Assembly: GCF_008630535.1 (NCBI RefSeq)
Contig: NZ_VWPH01000011.1
Location: 1-64,000 of the forward strand
Reading direction: 5' to 3'
Source of the DNA: Saccharopolyspora hirsuta
Lineage (GTDB): Bacteria; Actinomycetota; Actinomycetes; Mycobacteriales; Pseudonocardiaceae
Length of the DNA: 64,000 bases
Below are positions 24,354 to 33,544 of the stretch, one piece after another (the first letter of the stretch is position 1; each line of letters starts with the position of its first letter). Made by a program: the position numbers and the translations under genes. The notes beneath the pieces were generated by a model. It saw only the letters and a list, made by a program, of their open reading frames with translations, was not told the origin of the DNA and made no database searches.

Positions 24354-26279
24354 GTGACGCTGCTGGGGTCCGTGCGCAGTCCGGCCGACGTCAGGCGCCT
24401 TAAGCACGCTGAGCTGGCGCAACTGGCCGAGGAGATCAGGCAGTTCCTGATCGAGAAGGTCTCGCGCACCGGTGGTCACCTGGGACCGAACCTGGGGGCG
24501 GTGGAGCTGACCCTGGCCGTGCACCGGGTGTTCGACTCGCCGCGCGACGCGGTGGTGTTCGACACCGGCCACCAGGCCTACGTGCACAAGATCATCACCG
24601 GTCGGCAGGACGGCTTCGACCGGCTGCGCAAGCGGGACGGCCTGTCCGGCTACCCGTCGCGCGCCGAGAGCGACCACGACCACGTGGAGAACAGCCACGC
24701 CTCGACCGCGCTGTCCTACGCCGACGGCATGGCGCGCGCCTTCCAGCTGCGCGGTGAGCAGCGGCACGCCGTGGCCGTGGTCGGTGACGGCGCGCTGACC
24801 GGCGGGATGTGCTGGGAGGCGTTGAACAACATCGCCGCCGACCAGGAGCGCCCGGTGGTGATCGTGGTCAACGACAACGGCCGTTCCTACGCCCCGACCA
24901 TCGGCGGTCTGGCCGAGCACCTCGCCGCGCTGCGGTTGAACCCGAGCTACGAGAAGGCGCTGGAGAGCGGCCGCCGCACGCTGCGCAACCTGCCCGTGGT
25001 GGGCCGTTCGCTCTACACCGGGCTGCACGCGGCCAAGAGCGGAATCAAGGACGCCTTCGCCCCGCAGGTGATGTTCTCCGACCTGGGCATCAAGTACCTG
25101 GGCCCGGTGGACGGCCACGACCTGCGCGCGATGGAGCACGCGCTGCAGATGGCCAAGTCCTTCGGCGGGCCGGTGATCGTGCACGCGGTGACCCGCAAGG
25201 GCAACGGCTTCGCCCCGGCCGAGAACGACGAGGCCGAGCAGATGCACCAGGTCAAGGTCATCGACCCGGAGACCGGGCTGCCGACCAAGCCGGCCCCGAA
25301 GAGCTGGACCGACGTCTACTCCGACGAGCTGGTGAAGATCGGCGCGGAGCGGCCCGACGTGGTGGCCATCACTGCGGCGATGCTCGGCCCGACCGGGCTG
25401 CGCAAGTTCGGCGAGGCCTACCCGGACCGCTGCTTCGACGTCGGCATCGCCGAGCAGCACGGCATGACCTCGGCGGCCGGGCTGGCGATGGGCGGGCTGC
25501 ACCCGGTGTTCGCGGTGTACTCGACGTTCCTCAACCGCGCGTTCGACCAGCTGCTGATGGACGTCGCGCTGCACAAGCAGCCGGTCACGGTCACCCTGGA
25601 CCGCTCCGGCATCACCGGCGACGACGGCGCCAGCCACAACGGCATGTGGGACCTGTCGATCCTGGGCCTGGTCCCCGGCATCCGGGTCGCCGCGCCGCGC
25701 GACGCGGTGACGTTGCGCGAGGAGCTGCGCGAGGCGGTCGCCGTCGACGACGGGCCGACCGTGGTGCGCTTCTCCAAGGGCTCGGTGATTGAGGAGGTGC
25801 CCGCCGTCGAGCGCATCGGCGGGGTGGACGTGCTGCGGCGCGGCCAGGGCGACGTGCTGCTGGTCGCGGTCGGCGCGTTCGGCAAGCTCGCGGTGGCCGC
25901 GGCCGAGCGGCTGGCCGCGCAGGGCGTCGAGGTCACCGTGGTGGACCCGCGCTGGGTGGTGCCGGTCCCGGAGCAGGTCGTCGACCTGGCGTCCCGGCAC
26001 CGGCTGGTGGTCACCCTGGAGGACTGCGGTCGGCACGGCGGTTTCGGCTGGGCGCTGGCCGCCGCGCTGCGCGACGCGGAGCTGGACGTCCCGCTGCGCG
26101 ACCTGGCGGTGCCGAACGAGTTCCTGGACCACGCCTCGCGCGAGGAGGTGCTGGCCGACCTCGGCCTCACCGAGCAGGACATCGCACACCGCATCACCGG
26201 GTGGCTGGCCAAGTTCGGCGGCCCGCGCGTCCCGCTGCGGGTCGCGGCGGACGCGGAGCGCCCGGCCGCCAACGGCTGA
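24354..26279 (+). CDS. dxs: 1-deoxy-D-xylulose-5-phosphate synthase
   Basis: A 641-residue thiamine-diphosphate enzyme that condenses pyruvate and glyceraldehyde-3-phosphate, the first step of the MEP isoprenoid pathway. Visible marks are GGHLGPNLG, the [10 protein letters not shown] segment, the ThDP/Mg2+ motif [16 protein letters not shown], the [21 protein letters not shown] transketolase motif and [16 protein letters not shown]. Length and start ([13 protein letters not shown]) agree with M. tuberculosis Dxs1 (Rv2682c). The GTG at 24354 follows GGTGGAG. It is single-gene, closed by a perfect hairpin. Confidence 0.96.
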   Translation: MTLLGSVRSPADVRRLKHAELAQLAEEIRQFLIEKVSRTGGHLGPNLGAVELTLAVHRVFDSPRDAVVFDTGHQAYVHKIITGRQDGFDRLRKRDGLSGYPSRAESDHDHVENSHASTALSYADGMARAFQLRGEQRHAVAVVGDGALTGGMCWEALNNIAADQERPVVIVVNDNGRSYAPTIGGLAEHLAALRLNPSYEKALESGRRTLRNLPVVGRSLYTGLHAAKSGIKDAFAPQVMFSDLGIKYLGPVDGHDLRAMEHALQMAKSFGGPVIVHAVTRKGNGFAPAENDEAEQMHQVKVIDPETGLPTKPAPKSWTDVYSDELVKIGAERPDVVAITAAMLGPTGLRKFGEAYPDRCFDVGIAEQHGMTSAAGLAMGGLHPVFAVYSTFLNRAFDQLLMDVALHKQPVTVTLDRSGITGDDGASHNGMWDLSILGLVPGIRVAAPRDAVTLREELREAVAVDDGPTVVRFSKGSVIEEVPAVERIGGVDVLRRGQGDVLLVAVGAFGKLAVAAAERLAAQGVEVTVVDPRWVVPVPEQVVDLASRHRLVVTLEDCGRHGGFGWALAAALRDAELDVPLRDLAVPNEFLDHASREEVLADLGLTEQDIAHRITGWLAKFGGPRVPLRVAADAERPAANG

Positions 26280-26282
26280 TCC

Positions 26283-26317
26283 GTCGTGAGCGGCGGTGAG
26301 AACCCGCCGCTCACGAC
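26283..26317 (+). terminator. dxs terminator, CGTGAG-type hairpin
   Basis: A perfect 14-bp stem, GTCGTGAGCGGCGG (26283-26296) with 26304-26317, has a 7-nt loop and starts 3 bp after the dxs stop. Confidence 0.8.
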
Positions 26318-26359
26318 GAGTTCGATCTGCGGGTCTGCGCGTTGTGGCAGGGTGAGGGC

Positions 26360-27046
26360 GTGCGAATCCTGGTCGTCGAGGACGAGAAGCCGTTGGCCGA
26401 CGCGATCGCTCGCGGGCTGCGCCGGGACGGCATGGCCGTGGACGTCGCCTACGACGGCGAGAGCGGTCAGGAGAAGGCGTCGATCACCCGCTACGACGTG
26501 GTGGTGCTCGACCGGGACCTGCCCGGCATGTCCGGCGACGAGCTGTGCCAGCAGCTGATCAACTCCGGCGCGCTGACCCGGGTGCTCATGCTCACCGCGA
26601 GCGGCACGGTCGCCGACCGGGTCGCCGGGCTGTCCCTGGGCGCCGACGACTACCTGGCCAAGCCGTTCGCCTTCGCCGAGCTGGTCGCCCGCGTGCGGGC
26701 GCTGGGGCGGCGCGCGACCCCGGCCCAGCCGCCGCTGCTCACCGCGCAGGAGCTGGAGCTGGACCCGGCGCGCCGCACGGTGCGCCGCCGCGACGGCGAG
26801 ATCGAGCTGACCCGCAAGGAGTTCGGCGTCCTGGAGGTCCTGCTGTCGGCAGGGGGAGCGGTGGTGAGCTCCGAGGAGCTGCTGGAGCGGGTCTGGGACG
26901 AGAACGCCGACCCGTTCACCACCACGGTGCGGGTCACCATGATGACCTTGCGCAAGAAGCTGGGGGAGCCGGGCATCATCGAAACCGTGGTCGGCTCCGG
27001 CTACCGCGTGCCGTCGGCGGGGCGCGCCGAGCACGCGCGGGGCTGA
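26360..27046 (+). CDS. cutR: OmpR/PhoB-type response regulator, CutR-like
   Basis: A 228-residue response regulator. The receiver domain has the acidic pocket VVEDE, phospho-acceptor D51 in VVVLDRDLPGMSGDE, and K101 in YLAKPFAFAEL. The C-terminal winged helix includes LTRKEFGVLEVLL and GSGYRVP. VRILVVEDEKPLADAIARGL and the VVLDRDLPG..ADDYLAKPFAF pattern match Streptomyces CutR very closely. GTG at 26360 was preferred over TTG at 26342 because it starts directly at the first beta strand. The sensor kinase starts 4 bp after its stop. CutRS in Streptomyces controls envelope quality-control functions; that role here is inference. Confidence 0.9.
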   Translation: MRILVVEDEKPLADAIARGLRRDGMAVDVAYDGESGQEKASITRYDVVVLDRDLPGMSGDELCQQLINSGALTRVLMLTASGTVADRVAGLSLGADDYLAKPFAFAELVARVRALGRRATPAQPPLLTAQELELDPARRTVRRRDGEIELTRKEFGVLEVLLSAGGAVVSSEELLERVWDENADPFTTTVRVTMMTLRKKLGEPGIIETVVGSGYRVPSAGRAEHARG

Positions 27047-27050
27047 CCGG

Positions 27051-28196
27051 ATGCGCGCGGCCGCCCGATCGTTCTCCCGCCGCGGGCCCGGCCTCCGGCT
27101 CCGCCTGACGCTGCTGGCGACCGGGCTGGTCGCCGCCGTCAGCGGCCTGCTGCTGTGGTTGGGCTGGGTGCTGGTGGGCAACGTGGTGGCCGCGGTGCCG
27201 CAGCTGCCGGACGGCACGGTGGTCCGGGTGCACGGCGTGGACGTGCCCGCGCCGCTGCTGGGCGAAGCGCTGCGCGACTCCGCGCGCCAGCAGGTCCTGC
27301 TGATCGGCGGGGGAGCGTTCGTGGCCGTGGTGCTGGCCGCCGCGCTGCTGGCGTGGACGGTGACCGGCCGGGTCCTGCGACCGCTGCACGAGGTCACCGC
27401 CACCGCGCGGCAGCTCTCGGCGGAGTCGCTGGACGAGCGGATCGCACTGAGCGGTCCGCGCGACGAGGTGGCCCGGCTCGCCGACACCTTCGACGAGATG
27501 CTCGACCGGCTGCAGGCGGCTTTCGACTCCCAGCGCCGCTTCGTCGCCAACGCCAGCCACGAGCTGCGCACCCCGCTGTCGGTGATCCGCACGGAGCTGG
27601 AGGTCACGCTCTCCGACCCGGACGCCGACGAGGCGGAGCTGCGCCGGATGGCCGAGGTGGTCCGCGAGGCCACCGCCCGCGCGGAACGCCTGGTGGAGGC
27701 GTTGCTGCTGCTGGCCCGCACGGAAGGCGTCGAGCTGGCGGTGCGCGAACCGGTGGACCTCACCGAGGTGGTGGGGCGAGCGCGCCGCGCGGTGGAGCCG
27801 GAGGTCCGCCAGCACGGCTTGCGCGTGACGTGCAGCGGCGAACCGGCCTTCGCGGTGGGCGACCCGGCGCTGCTGGAGCGGGTGGCCGGGAACCTGCTGG
27901 AGAACGCGGTGCGGCACAACGTCGACGGCGGCTGGGTGGAGATCACCATCGGCAGCGATCCGCGGTGGACGACCCTGCGGGTGGCCTCCTCCGGCCAGCG
28001 GATCCCGGCGGACCAGGTGGACGCCCTCTTCGAACCGTTCCGCCGAGCAGGGGTCGAGCGAACCGCCCGCAGCGGAGCGGGCCTCGGCCTGTCGATCGTC
28101 CAAGCAGCGACCCAAGCCCACCACGGCCGGGTCCACGCCGAAGCCCTCCCCACCGGAGGCCTGGCAGTGACCGTCCAACTCCCCGCCGCGCCCTGA
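27051..28196 (+). CDS. cutS: Sensor histidine kinase, CutS-like
   Basis: A 381-residue membrane kinase. It has transmembrane helices at about residues 18-42 and 81-105 flanking a short extracytoplasmic loop of about 40 residues, a HAMP domain (LRPLHEVTATARQLSAESLDER), a dimerisation/phospho-acceptor motif with H170 (NASHELRTPLSVIR), and ATPase boxes N (NLLENAVRHN) and G2 (GAGLGLSIV). The G1 region reads VASSGQRIP instead of the usual NxGPxI form. The extracytoplasmic loop contains no cysteine. It is co-transcribed with the regulator upstream. The ligand is unknown. Confidence 0.9.
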   Translation: MRAAARSFSRRGPGLRLRLTLLATGLVAAVSGLLLWLGWVLVGNVVAAVPQLPDGTVVRVHGVDVPAPLLGEALRDSARQQVLLIGGGAFVAVVLAAALLAWTVTGRVLRPLHEVTATARQLSAESLDERIALSGPRDEVARLADTFDEMLDRLQAAFDSQRRFVANASHELRTPLSVIRTELEVTLSDPDADEAELRRMAEVVREATARAERLVEALLLLARTEGVELAVREPVDLTEVVGRARRAVEPEVRQHGLRVTCSGEPAFAVGDPALLERVAGNLLENAVRHNVDGGWVEITIGSDPRWTTLRVASSGQRIPADQVDALFEPFRRAGVERTARSGAGLGLSIVQAATQAHHGRVHAEALPTGGLAVTVQLPAAP

Positions 28197-28310
28197 GGCC
28201 GGGTCTACCCCGGTACGGCGATAAGGCCGAACTGAGCAGCGTCCGAATACCCCAAGCGGAAGCTGGAATGGCCTCTCGATTTGAGAAGGCCGTGCTGCGA
28301 AGGAGATTTC

Positions 28311-28556
28311 GTGCCAGGACCGGATTTGCCGCCGCCGGACGAGCTGTTCGACATCGACGCCTGGGCATACCGCTGGCCCAGCGGAGCGGAGAAGGCCGAA
28401 CTCGTGGCGGGCATCCTGATCTTCAGCGGCGAGTTCGACGAACGTGACGTCGAGATCGCCCGCCGCGCCTACCCAGGACGCCAAGTCGTCCTGAATGACG
28501 GCGGAGGTATCGAAATCCACCCTGCCAGCGACACTCCGCCCCACCCGCGCTCGTAG
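28311..28556 (+). CDS. Small acidic protein of unknown family
   Basis: An 81-residue protein starting VPGPDLPPPDELFDIDAWAY, followed by WPSGAEKAELVAGILIFSGE, a helix DERDVEIARRAYPG, and a strand QVVLNDGGGIEIHPA. I do not recognise it. The GTG at 28311 has an excellent ribosome site (AAGGAGATTTC), which argues that it is really translated. It follows cutS on the same strand by 114 bp and is separated from it by a weak hairpin (GGCCTCTC near 28269). Upstream in-frame starts lack ribosome sites. Confidence 0.6.
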   Translation: MPGPDLPPPDELFDIDAWAYRWPSGAEKAELVAGILIFSGEFDERDVEIARRAYPGRQVVLNDGGGIEIHPASDTPPHPRS

Positions 28557-28613
28557 GGCTCAGCTTTGGCTGATTGGTGGGGTCTGCACAGCAGAAACGC
28601 CATCCGAACGCGG

Positions 28614-28647
28614 AGCGGGGCCGGGACGTATCCGTCCCGGCCCCGCT
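28614..28647. terminator. Strong convergent terminator
   Basis: A perfect 15-bp stem AGCGGGGCCGGGACG (28614-28628) with 28633-28647 has a 4-nt loop between the small gene and fadB. Confidence 0.8.
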
Positions 28648-28661
28648 TCAGCTCACTCCGG

Positions 28662-30758
28662 TCAGGCGGGGACTGAGGCCACGCCCGGGTCGAGGAAGCG
28701 CTTGCCGTTGACCTTCTCCGAGATGCCCGCCCGGTCCAGGTACGGCGTGATGCCGCCCAGCCAGAACGGCCAGCCCGCGCCGAGGATCATGCACAGGTCG
28801 ATGTCCTGCGCCTCGGCGACCACGCCCTCGTCGAGCATGATCCGGATCTCCTCGGCCAGCGCGTTCAGCGCCCGCTCGCGGACCTGCTCGGCCGTGGACG
28901 GCTTGTCTCCCTGCTCCCACAGCGCCGCGACCTCGGGGTCCACGACCTGCTTGCCGGAGTCGTCGGTGGTCCACACCGCGGTCTTGCGGGCTTCGACGAA
29001 CCGCTGCATGTTGGCGCTGATGCCGAACCGGTCCGGGTAGGCCGCGTGCATCGTCTCGTTGACGTGCTGGGCGACCGCCGGGCCGACCAGCTGCAGCAGC
29101 ACCATCGGGGTCATCGGCAGGCCCAGCGGCTCCAGGGCGTTGTCGGCGACCTCGAACGGGGTGCCCTCGTCGACGGTGGCGATGACCTCGCCCATGAAGC
29201 GGGTCAGCAGCCGGTTCACCACGAACGCCGGGGCGTCCTTGACCAGCACGCAGGACTTCTTCAGCTGCTTGCCGACCTTGAACGCGGTGGCCAGGGCCGC
29301 GTCGTCGGTCTTGTCGCCGCGCACCACCTCCAGCAGCGGCAGGACCGCGACCGGGTTGAAGAAGTGGAAGCCGACGACCCGCTCCGGGTGCTGCAGCTTC
29401 GAGGCCATCTCGGTGATCGACAGCGACGAGGTGTTGGTCGCCAGGATCGCCTCGGCGGAGACGTGCTCCTCCAGCTCGGCGAACACCTGCTGCTTGACCG
29501 ACATCTCCTCGAAGACGGCCTCGATGACGAAGTCGGCGTCGGCGAACGCCGCCTTGTCCAGCGAGCCGGTGACCAGCGCCTTGAGCTTGTTGACCGCGTC
29601 CGGCGACAGGCGGCCCTTGGCGGCCAGCTTGTCGATCTCGCCGTGGATGTAGGCCACGCCGCGGTCGATGCGCTCCTGGTCGATGTCGGTGATGACCACC
29701 GGCACCTCCAGGCGGCGCACGAACAGCAGCGCCAGCTGCCCGGCCATCAGCCCGGCGCCGACCACGCCGACCTTCTTGACCTCGCGGGCCAGCGACTTGT
29801 CCGGCGCACCGGCCGGGCGCTTGGCGCGCTTCTGGGTCAGGTCGAACGAGTACAGGCCGGAGCGCAGCTCGTCGGACATCAGCGCGTCGGCCAGCGCCTC
29901 GGTCTCGGCCGCGTAACCGGCGTCGAGGTCGTTGCCGCGGGCCAGCTCGATCAGCTCGACGGCCTTGGTCACCGCCGGGGAGGCCCCGTGGGTGCGGGAC
30001 TCGACGATGCCCTTGGCGCGGGCCACCGCGTCGTCCCAGCCCTTGCCGCGGTCGATCTCCGGGCGCGAGACGGTCTGCTCGCCGTTGACCACGCGGACCG
30101 CCCAGCGGATCGACTCCTCCAGGAAGTCCGGGCTGTCCAGCAGCTCGTCGAAGATGCCCAGCGCCTGGGCCTTCTTCGGGTTGAGCATCCGGTTCTGGCT
30201 GAGCGCGTTCTCGATGATCACGGTGACCGCGGCGTCCGGACCGATCAGGTTCGGCAGCAGCTGGGTGCCGCCCCAGCCCGGGAACAGGCCGAGGAAGCAC
30301 TCCGGGAACGCGACCATGCCCGCGGACTTCGACACCGTCCGGTAGTGGCAGGACAGCGCCAGCTCCAGGCCGCCGCCCAGGGCCGCGCCGTTGACGAACG
30401 CGAAGGTCGGGATCTTCGACTCGGTGAGCCGGCGGAACACGTCGTGCCCGGTCTTGGCGATCAGGTGCGCGTGCTCGCGCTCGGTGATCCGCCCGATGCC
30501 GGACAGGTCCGCGCCGACGGCGAAGATGAACGGCTTGCCGGTGACCGCGATGGCCGCGGGCTCGGCGGCGAAGGCCTCGTCCAGCGCGGCGTTCAGGCTC
30601 TCCAGCCCGCCCGGGCCGAAGGTGGACGGCCGGGTGTGGTCGTGGCCGTTGTCGATGGTGATCAGCGCGAGCTTGCCGGACAGGCCGGGTACGTCCACGA
30701 GGCGGGTGTGCGCCTTGGTGACCACCTCGTCCGGGAACAGCGCGGCGAATTCGGTCAC
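28662..30758 (-). CDS. fadB: Fatty acid oxidation trifunctional alpha subunit (hydratase / 3-hydroxyacyl-CoA dehydrogenase)
   Basis: A 698-residue bifunctional beta-oxidation enzyme. The N-terminal crotonase domain has the oxyanion segments GADLSGIG and GAALGGGLELALSC and the catalytic-region glutamate in FPECFLGLFPGWGGTQ. The central NAD-binding domain has VGVVGAGLMAGQ, and the catalytic histidine is in VVGFHFFNPV. The C-terminal dehydrogenase domain continues to the end. The GTG at 30758 overlaps the thiolase stop by 4 bp (GTGA), so the two are coupled. It corresponds to the beta-oxidation pair found at the same place in Streptomyces (SCO6026-6027). The longer frame that reads through the thiolase region is not a real fusion. 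Confidence 0.93.
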   Translation of the reverse strand: MTEFAALFPDEVVTKAHTRLVDVPGLSGKLALITIDNGHDHTRPSTFGPGGLESLNAALDEAFAAEPAAIAVTGKPFIFAVGADLSGIGRITEREHAHLIAKTGHDVFRRLTESKIPTFAFVNGAALGGGLELALSCHYRTVSKSAGMVAFPECFLGLFPGWGGTQLLPNLIGPDAAVTVIIENALSQNRMLNPKKAQALGIFDELLDSPDFLEESIRWAVRVVNGEQTVSRPEIDRGKGWDDAVARAKGIVESRTHGASPAVTKAVELIELARGNDLDAGYAAETEALADALMSDELRSGLYSFDLTQKRAKRPAGAPDKSLAREVKKVGVVGAGLMAGQLALLFVRRLEVPVVITDIDQERIDRGVAYIHGEIDKLAAKGRLSPDAVNKLKALVTGSLDKAAFADADFVIEAVFEEMSVKQQVFAELEEHVSAEAILATNTSSLSITEMASKLQHPERVVGFHFFNPVAVLPLLEVVRGDKTDDAALATAFKVGKQLKKSCVLVKDAPAFVVNRLLTRFMGEVIATVDEGTPFEVADNALEPLGLPMTPMVLLQLVGPAVAQHVNETMHAAYPDRFGISANMQRFVEARKTAVWTTDDSGKQVVDPEVAALWEQGDKPSTAEQVRERALNALAEEIRIMLDEGVVAEAQDIDLCMILGAGWPFWLGGITPYLDRAGISEKVNGKRFLDPGVASVPA

Positions 30759-31999
30759 TGCTCGCCTCCAGCGTTGTAGTTCGGGTTCTCCCAGATGACC
30801 GTGCCGCCCATGCCGAAGCCGATGCACATGGTGGTGATCCCGTAGCGGACCTCGGGGTGCTCGGCGAAGTGGCGGGACAGCTGCGTCATCAGCCGCACGC
30901 CGGAGGAGGCCAGCGGGTGGCCGCAGGCGATCGCGCCGCCCCACGGGTTGACCCGCGGGTCGTCGTCGGCGATGCCGAAGTGCTCCAGGAAGGCCAGCAC
31001 CTGGACCGCGAACGCCTCGTTGATCTCGAACAGGCCGATGTCGTCGATGCTCAGCCCGGCGCGCTCCAGCGCCTTCTCGGTGGCCGGCACCGGACCGACG
31101 CCCATGACCTCCGGCTCGACGCCGGCGAAGGCGTAGCCGACCAGCCGCATGCCGACCGGCAGGCCCAGCGCGGCGGCGGTGTCGGCGTCGGCCAGCAGGC
31201 AGCCGGTGGCGCCGTCGTTGAGGCCCGCGGCGTTGCCCGGGGTGACCCGGCCGTGCGGGCGGAACGGGGTCTTGAGCCCGGCCAGCGCGTCCACGGTGGT
31301 GCCCGGGCGCGGCGGCTCGTCGGTGGTGGCCAGGCCCCAGCCCTGCTCGGCGGAGCGGGTGGACACCGGCACCAGGTCCGGGGTGATCTTGCCCGCCCGC
31401 AGCGCCTCGTCGTAGCGCTGCTGGCTCAGGGCCGCGTAGGCGTCCGTGCGCTGCTTGGTCAGCGTCGGGAAGCGGTCGTGCAGGTTCTCCGCGGTCGAGC
31501 CCATGATCAGCGCGGACGGGTCGACGATCTTGTCCGACACGTAGCGCGGGTTGGGGTCGACGCCCTCGCCCATCGGGTGGTTGCCCATGTGCTCGACGCC
31601 GCCCGCGATCGCCACGTCGTAGGCGCCGAAGGCGATGCCGCTGGACACGGTGGTCACCGCGGTCATGGCGCCCGCGCACATCCGGTCGATGGCGAAGCCG
31701 GGGACCGACTTGGGCAGCCCGGCCAGCAGCGCGGCGCTGCGGCCGATGGTCAGGCCCTGGTCGCCGATCTGGGTGGTGGCGGCGATGGCGACCTCGTCGA
31801 TGCGCTCCGGCGGCAGCTCCGGGTGCCGCCGCAGCAGCTCCCGGATGACCTTGACGACCAGGTCGTCGGCGCGGGTCTCGGCGTAGATGCCCTTGGAACC
31901 GGCCTTGCCGAACGGCGTGCGTACGCCGTCGACGAAGACCACGTCCCGAACCGCTGGGCGGCTGCGGCTGTCGGCGGGTGCCGACGCAGGTGCGGCCAC
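30755..31999 (-). CDS. fadA: Acetyl-CoA C-acyltransferase (3-ketoacyl-CoA thiolase)
   Basis: A 414-residue degradative thiolase. The nucleophilic cysteine is C108 in DRMCAGAM, the catalytic histidine is in IACGHPLASSG, and the second cysteine is in TTMCIGFGMGG. It cleaves 3-ketoacyl-CoA to acetyl-CoA and a shortened acyl-CoA and is expected to complex with the downstream FadB. The GTG at 31999 follows GAGGAGCACGCC. Transcription starts from a promoter flanked by two TetR-type palindromes near 32054-32098, so repression relieved by acyl-CoA or a similar ligand is likely. Confidence 0.94.
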   Translation of the reverse strand: MAAPASAPADSRSRPAVRDVVFVDGVRTPFGKAGSKGIYAETRADDLVVKVIRELLRRHPELPPERIDEVAIAATTQIGDQGLTIGRSAALLAGLPKSVPGFAIDRMCAGAMTAVTTVSSGIAFGAYDVAIAGGVEHMGNHPMGEGVDPNPRYVSDKIVDPSALIMGSTAENLHDRFPTLTKQRTDAYAALSQQRYDEALRAGKITPDLVPVSTRSAEQGWGLATTDEPPRPGTTVDALAGLKTPFRPHGRVTPGNAAGLNDGATGCLLADADTAAALGLPVGMRLVGYAFAGVEPEVMGVGPVPATEKALERAGLSIDDIGLFEINEAFAVQVLAFLEHFGIADDDPRVNPWGGAIACGHPLASSGVRLMTQLSRHFAEHPEVRYGITTMCIGFGMGGTVIWENPNYNAGGEQ

Positions 32000-32053
32000 G
32001 GCGTGCTCCTCACTGGCTTGGTGGATGGTGCTCGGCCGGGTCCGCGCGGAGAC

Positions 32054-32098
32054 TTACCGGCCGGTAACCGCACTCTAGCGCTTATTACCCGCCGGTAA
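32054..32098 (-). promoter_or_regulatory. fadAB promoter with two palindromic operators
   Basis: The perfect 14-bp palindrome TTACCGGCCGGTAA (32054-32067) and the one-mismatch copy TTACCCGCCGGTAA (32085-32098) flank a minus-strand -10, TAGAGT (32077-32072). The centres are 31 bp apart, three helical turns, covering the -35 and +1 positions. The pattern is typical of TetR-family repressors of fatty acid degradation. No TetR gene is encoded nearby. Confidence 0.65.
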
Positions 32099-32193
32099 CC
32101 ACACGCCCACCCCTGTCGGGTGTCTCACATGCTGATCGCGCGGCGCCGACGGCGTCGATCATCGTCGACGTCGTCAGGTTCCGCTGCGGAGAA

Positions 32194-33447
32194 CTACTCC
32201 GCGGGCGGCGCCGTCGCGTGCAGCGCTTCGGTGATGGCCTCCGCGGTCAGCGCGAGCTGCCACTCGCGGGCGCCCTTCTCGCGCAGCAGCTCCGTGACCG
32301 CGGCGAGGCTCCGGTCCTCCGGCGGCGCCCAGCAGGTCCGCCGGACCAGGTCCGGGAGCAGCAGGTTCTCCACCGGCAGCCGGTTGGCCTCGGCGATCTC
32401 CGCCAGCGCCGCGCGGGCCGCGGACAGCCGCGCGGCCGCGTCCGGATCGCGGTCGGCCCACCGGTTCGTCGGGGGCGGCCCGTCGTTGGGCGAGGCGGGG
32501 GCGGGCAGCTCGTCGTTCTCCAGGCGGCGGGCGGAGCGGAGCGCCTGCAGCCACATCGAGGCCCGGCGCCGCTGCTGCCGACCGCCGAACACCGGCAGCG
32601 CGACCAGGTCGGCCTCGGTCTTGGGGTTGGCCTGGGCGGCCTGGACGATCGAGGAGTCGGGCAGCACCCGGCCCGGGGCGAGATCGCGGTCGCGGGCGAA
32701 CTTGTCGCGGGTCTGCCAGAGCGCGCGGACGGCGGCCAGCTGCCGCGGGTTGCGCACCCGGTGGATGCCCGAGGTGCGGCGCCACGGTTCGGCGCGCGGG
32801 GGTGCGGGTTCGGCGGTGCGGACCGCCTCGAACTCCTCCAGCGCCCACTCCAGCTTGCCCTGCTTCTCCAGCTCGTCGTGCATCGCGTCGCGCAGGGCGA
32901 TCAGCAGCTCGACGTCGAGGGCGGCGTAGACCAGCCAGTCCTGGGGGAGCGGGCGTCGAGACCAGTCGGCGGCGCTGTGCCCCTTCTCCAGCCGGTAGCC
33001 GAGCATGCGCTCCACGAGGGCGCCGAGCGAGACGCGCTCGAACCCGGCCAGCCGACCGGCCAGCTCGGTGTCGAACAGCTTCGCCGGGCGCAGGTCCAGC
33101 TCGGCCAGGCAGGGCAGGTCCTGCGAGGCGGCGTGCAGCACCCATTCGGTGTCGGCCAGCGCCGGCACCAGCGGATCCAGCTCGCCGCCCAGGGCGATCG
33201 GGTCCACCAGCACGGTCCCGGCGCCTTCCCGGCGCAGCTGCACCAGGTAGGCGCGTTGGGAGTACCGGTATCCCGAAGCGCGCTCGGTGTCCACGGCCAC
33301 CGGTCCGGTGCCCGCGGCGAGCGCGGTCGCGGCGGCGTGCAGGGCCGCCGACGTGTCCACCACCGGCGGCACGCCGTCGGTGGGTTCGGTCAACAACACC
33401 GGTTCCGGGCGGTCGGACCCGACGGTCTCGGGGCTTGCAGCTTCCAC
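32194..33447 (-). CDS. rnd: Ribonuclease D-family 3'-5' exonuclease with HRDC domain
   Basis: A 417-residue DEDD-type exoribonuclease. ExoI is VAVDTERASGYRY (D53, E55), ExoII is HAASQDLPCL, and ExoIII is YAALDVELLIAL, the DEDDy type. An HRDC domain follows (RNPRQLAAVRALWQTRDKFARDRDLAPGRV, too long to quote beyond its start) with a further helical C-terminus. It is the Rv2681 counterpart, in the conserved place next to dxs/fadAB and DUF3000. The GTG at 33447 is the only upstream start consistent with the family. It probably matures stable RNAs. Confidence 0.9.
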   Translation of the reverse strand: MEAASPETVGSDRPEPVLLTEPTDGVPPVVDTSAALHAAATALAAGTGPVAVDTERASGYRYSQRAYLVQLRREGAGTVLVDPIALGGELDPLVPALADTEWVLHAASQDLPCLAELDLRPAKLFDTELAGRLAGFERVSLGALVERMLGYRLEKGHSAADWSRRPLPQDWLVYAALDVELLIALRDAMHDELEKQGKLEWALEEFEAVRTAEPAPPRAEPWRRTSGIHRVRNPRQLAAVRALWQTRDKFARDRDLAPGRVLPDSSIVQAAQANPKTEADLVALPVFGGRQQRRRASMWLQALRSARRLENDELPAPASPNDGPPPTNRWADRDPDAAARLSAARAALAEIAEANRLPVENLLLPDLVRRTCWAPPEDRSLAAVTELLREKGAREWQLALTAEAITEALHATAPPAE

Positions 33448-33544
33448 GGCTACCAGACCTTACGTGCTTTGGTCCGCGCCGTGGGGCCACTCCGCCCGAG
33501 CTCGTCGGGCCGACCGCTCCGGTGCAGGTGCGTCAGCGCCCGGA

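Noticed and set aside
28662-31679. A single 1005-codon open frame that seems to fuse a thiolase-region sequence to FadB on the minus strand.
   Set aside because: The upstream third is the out-of-frame shadow of the real thiolase gene; true FadB starts at GTG 30758 with a GTGA overlap.
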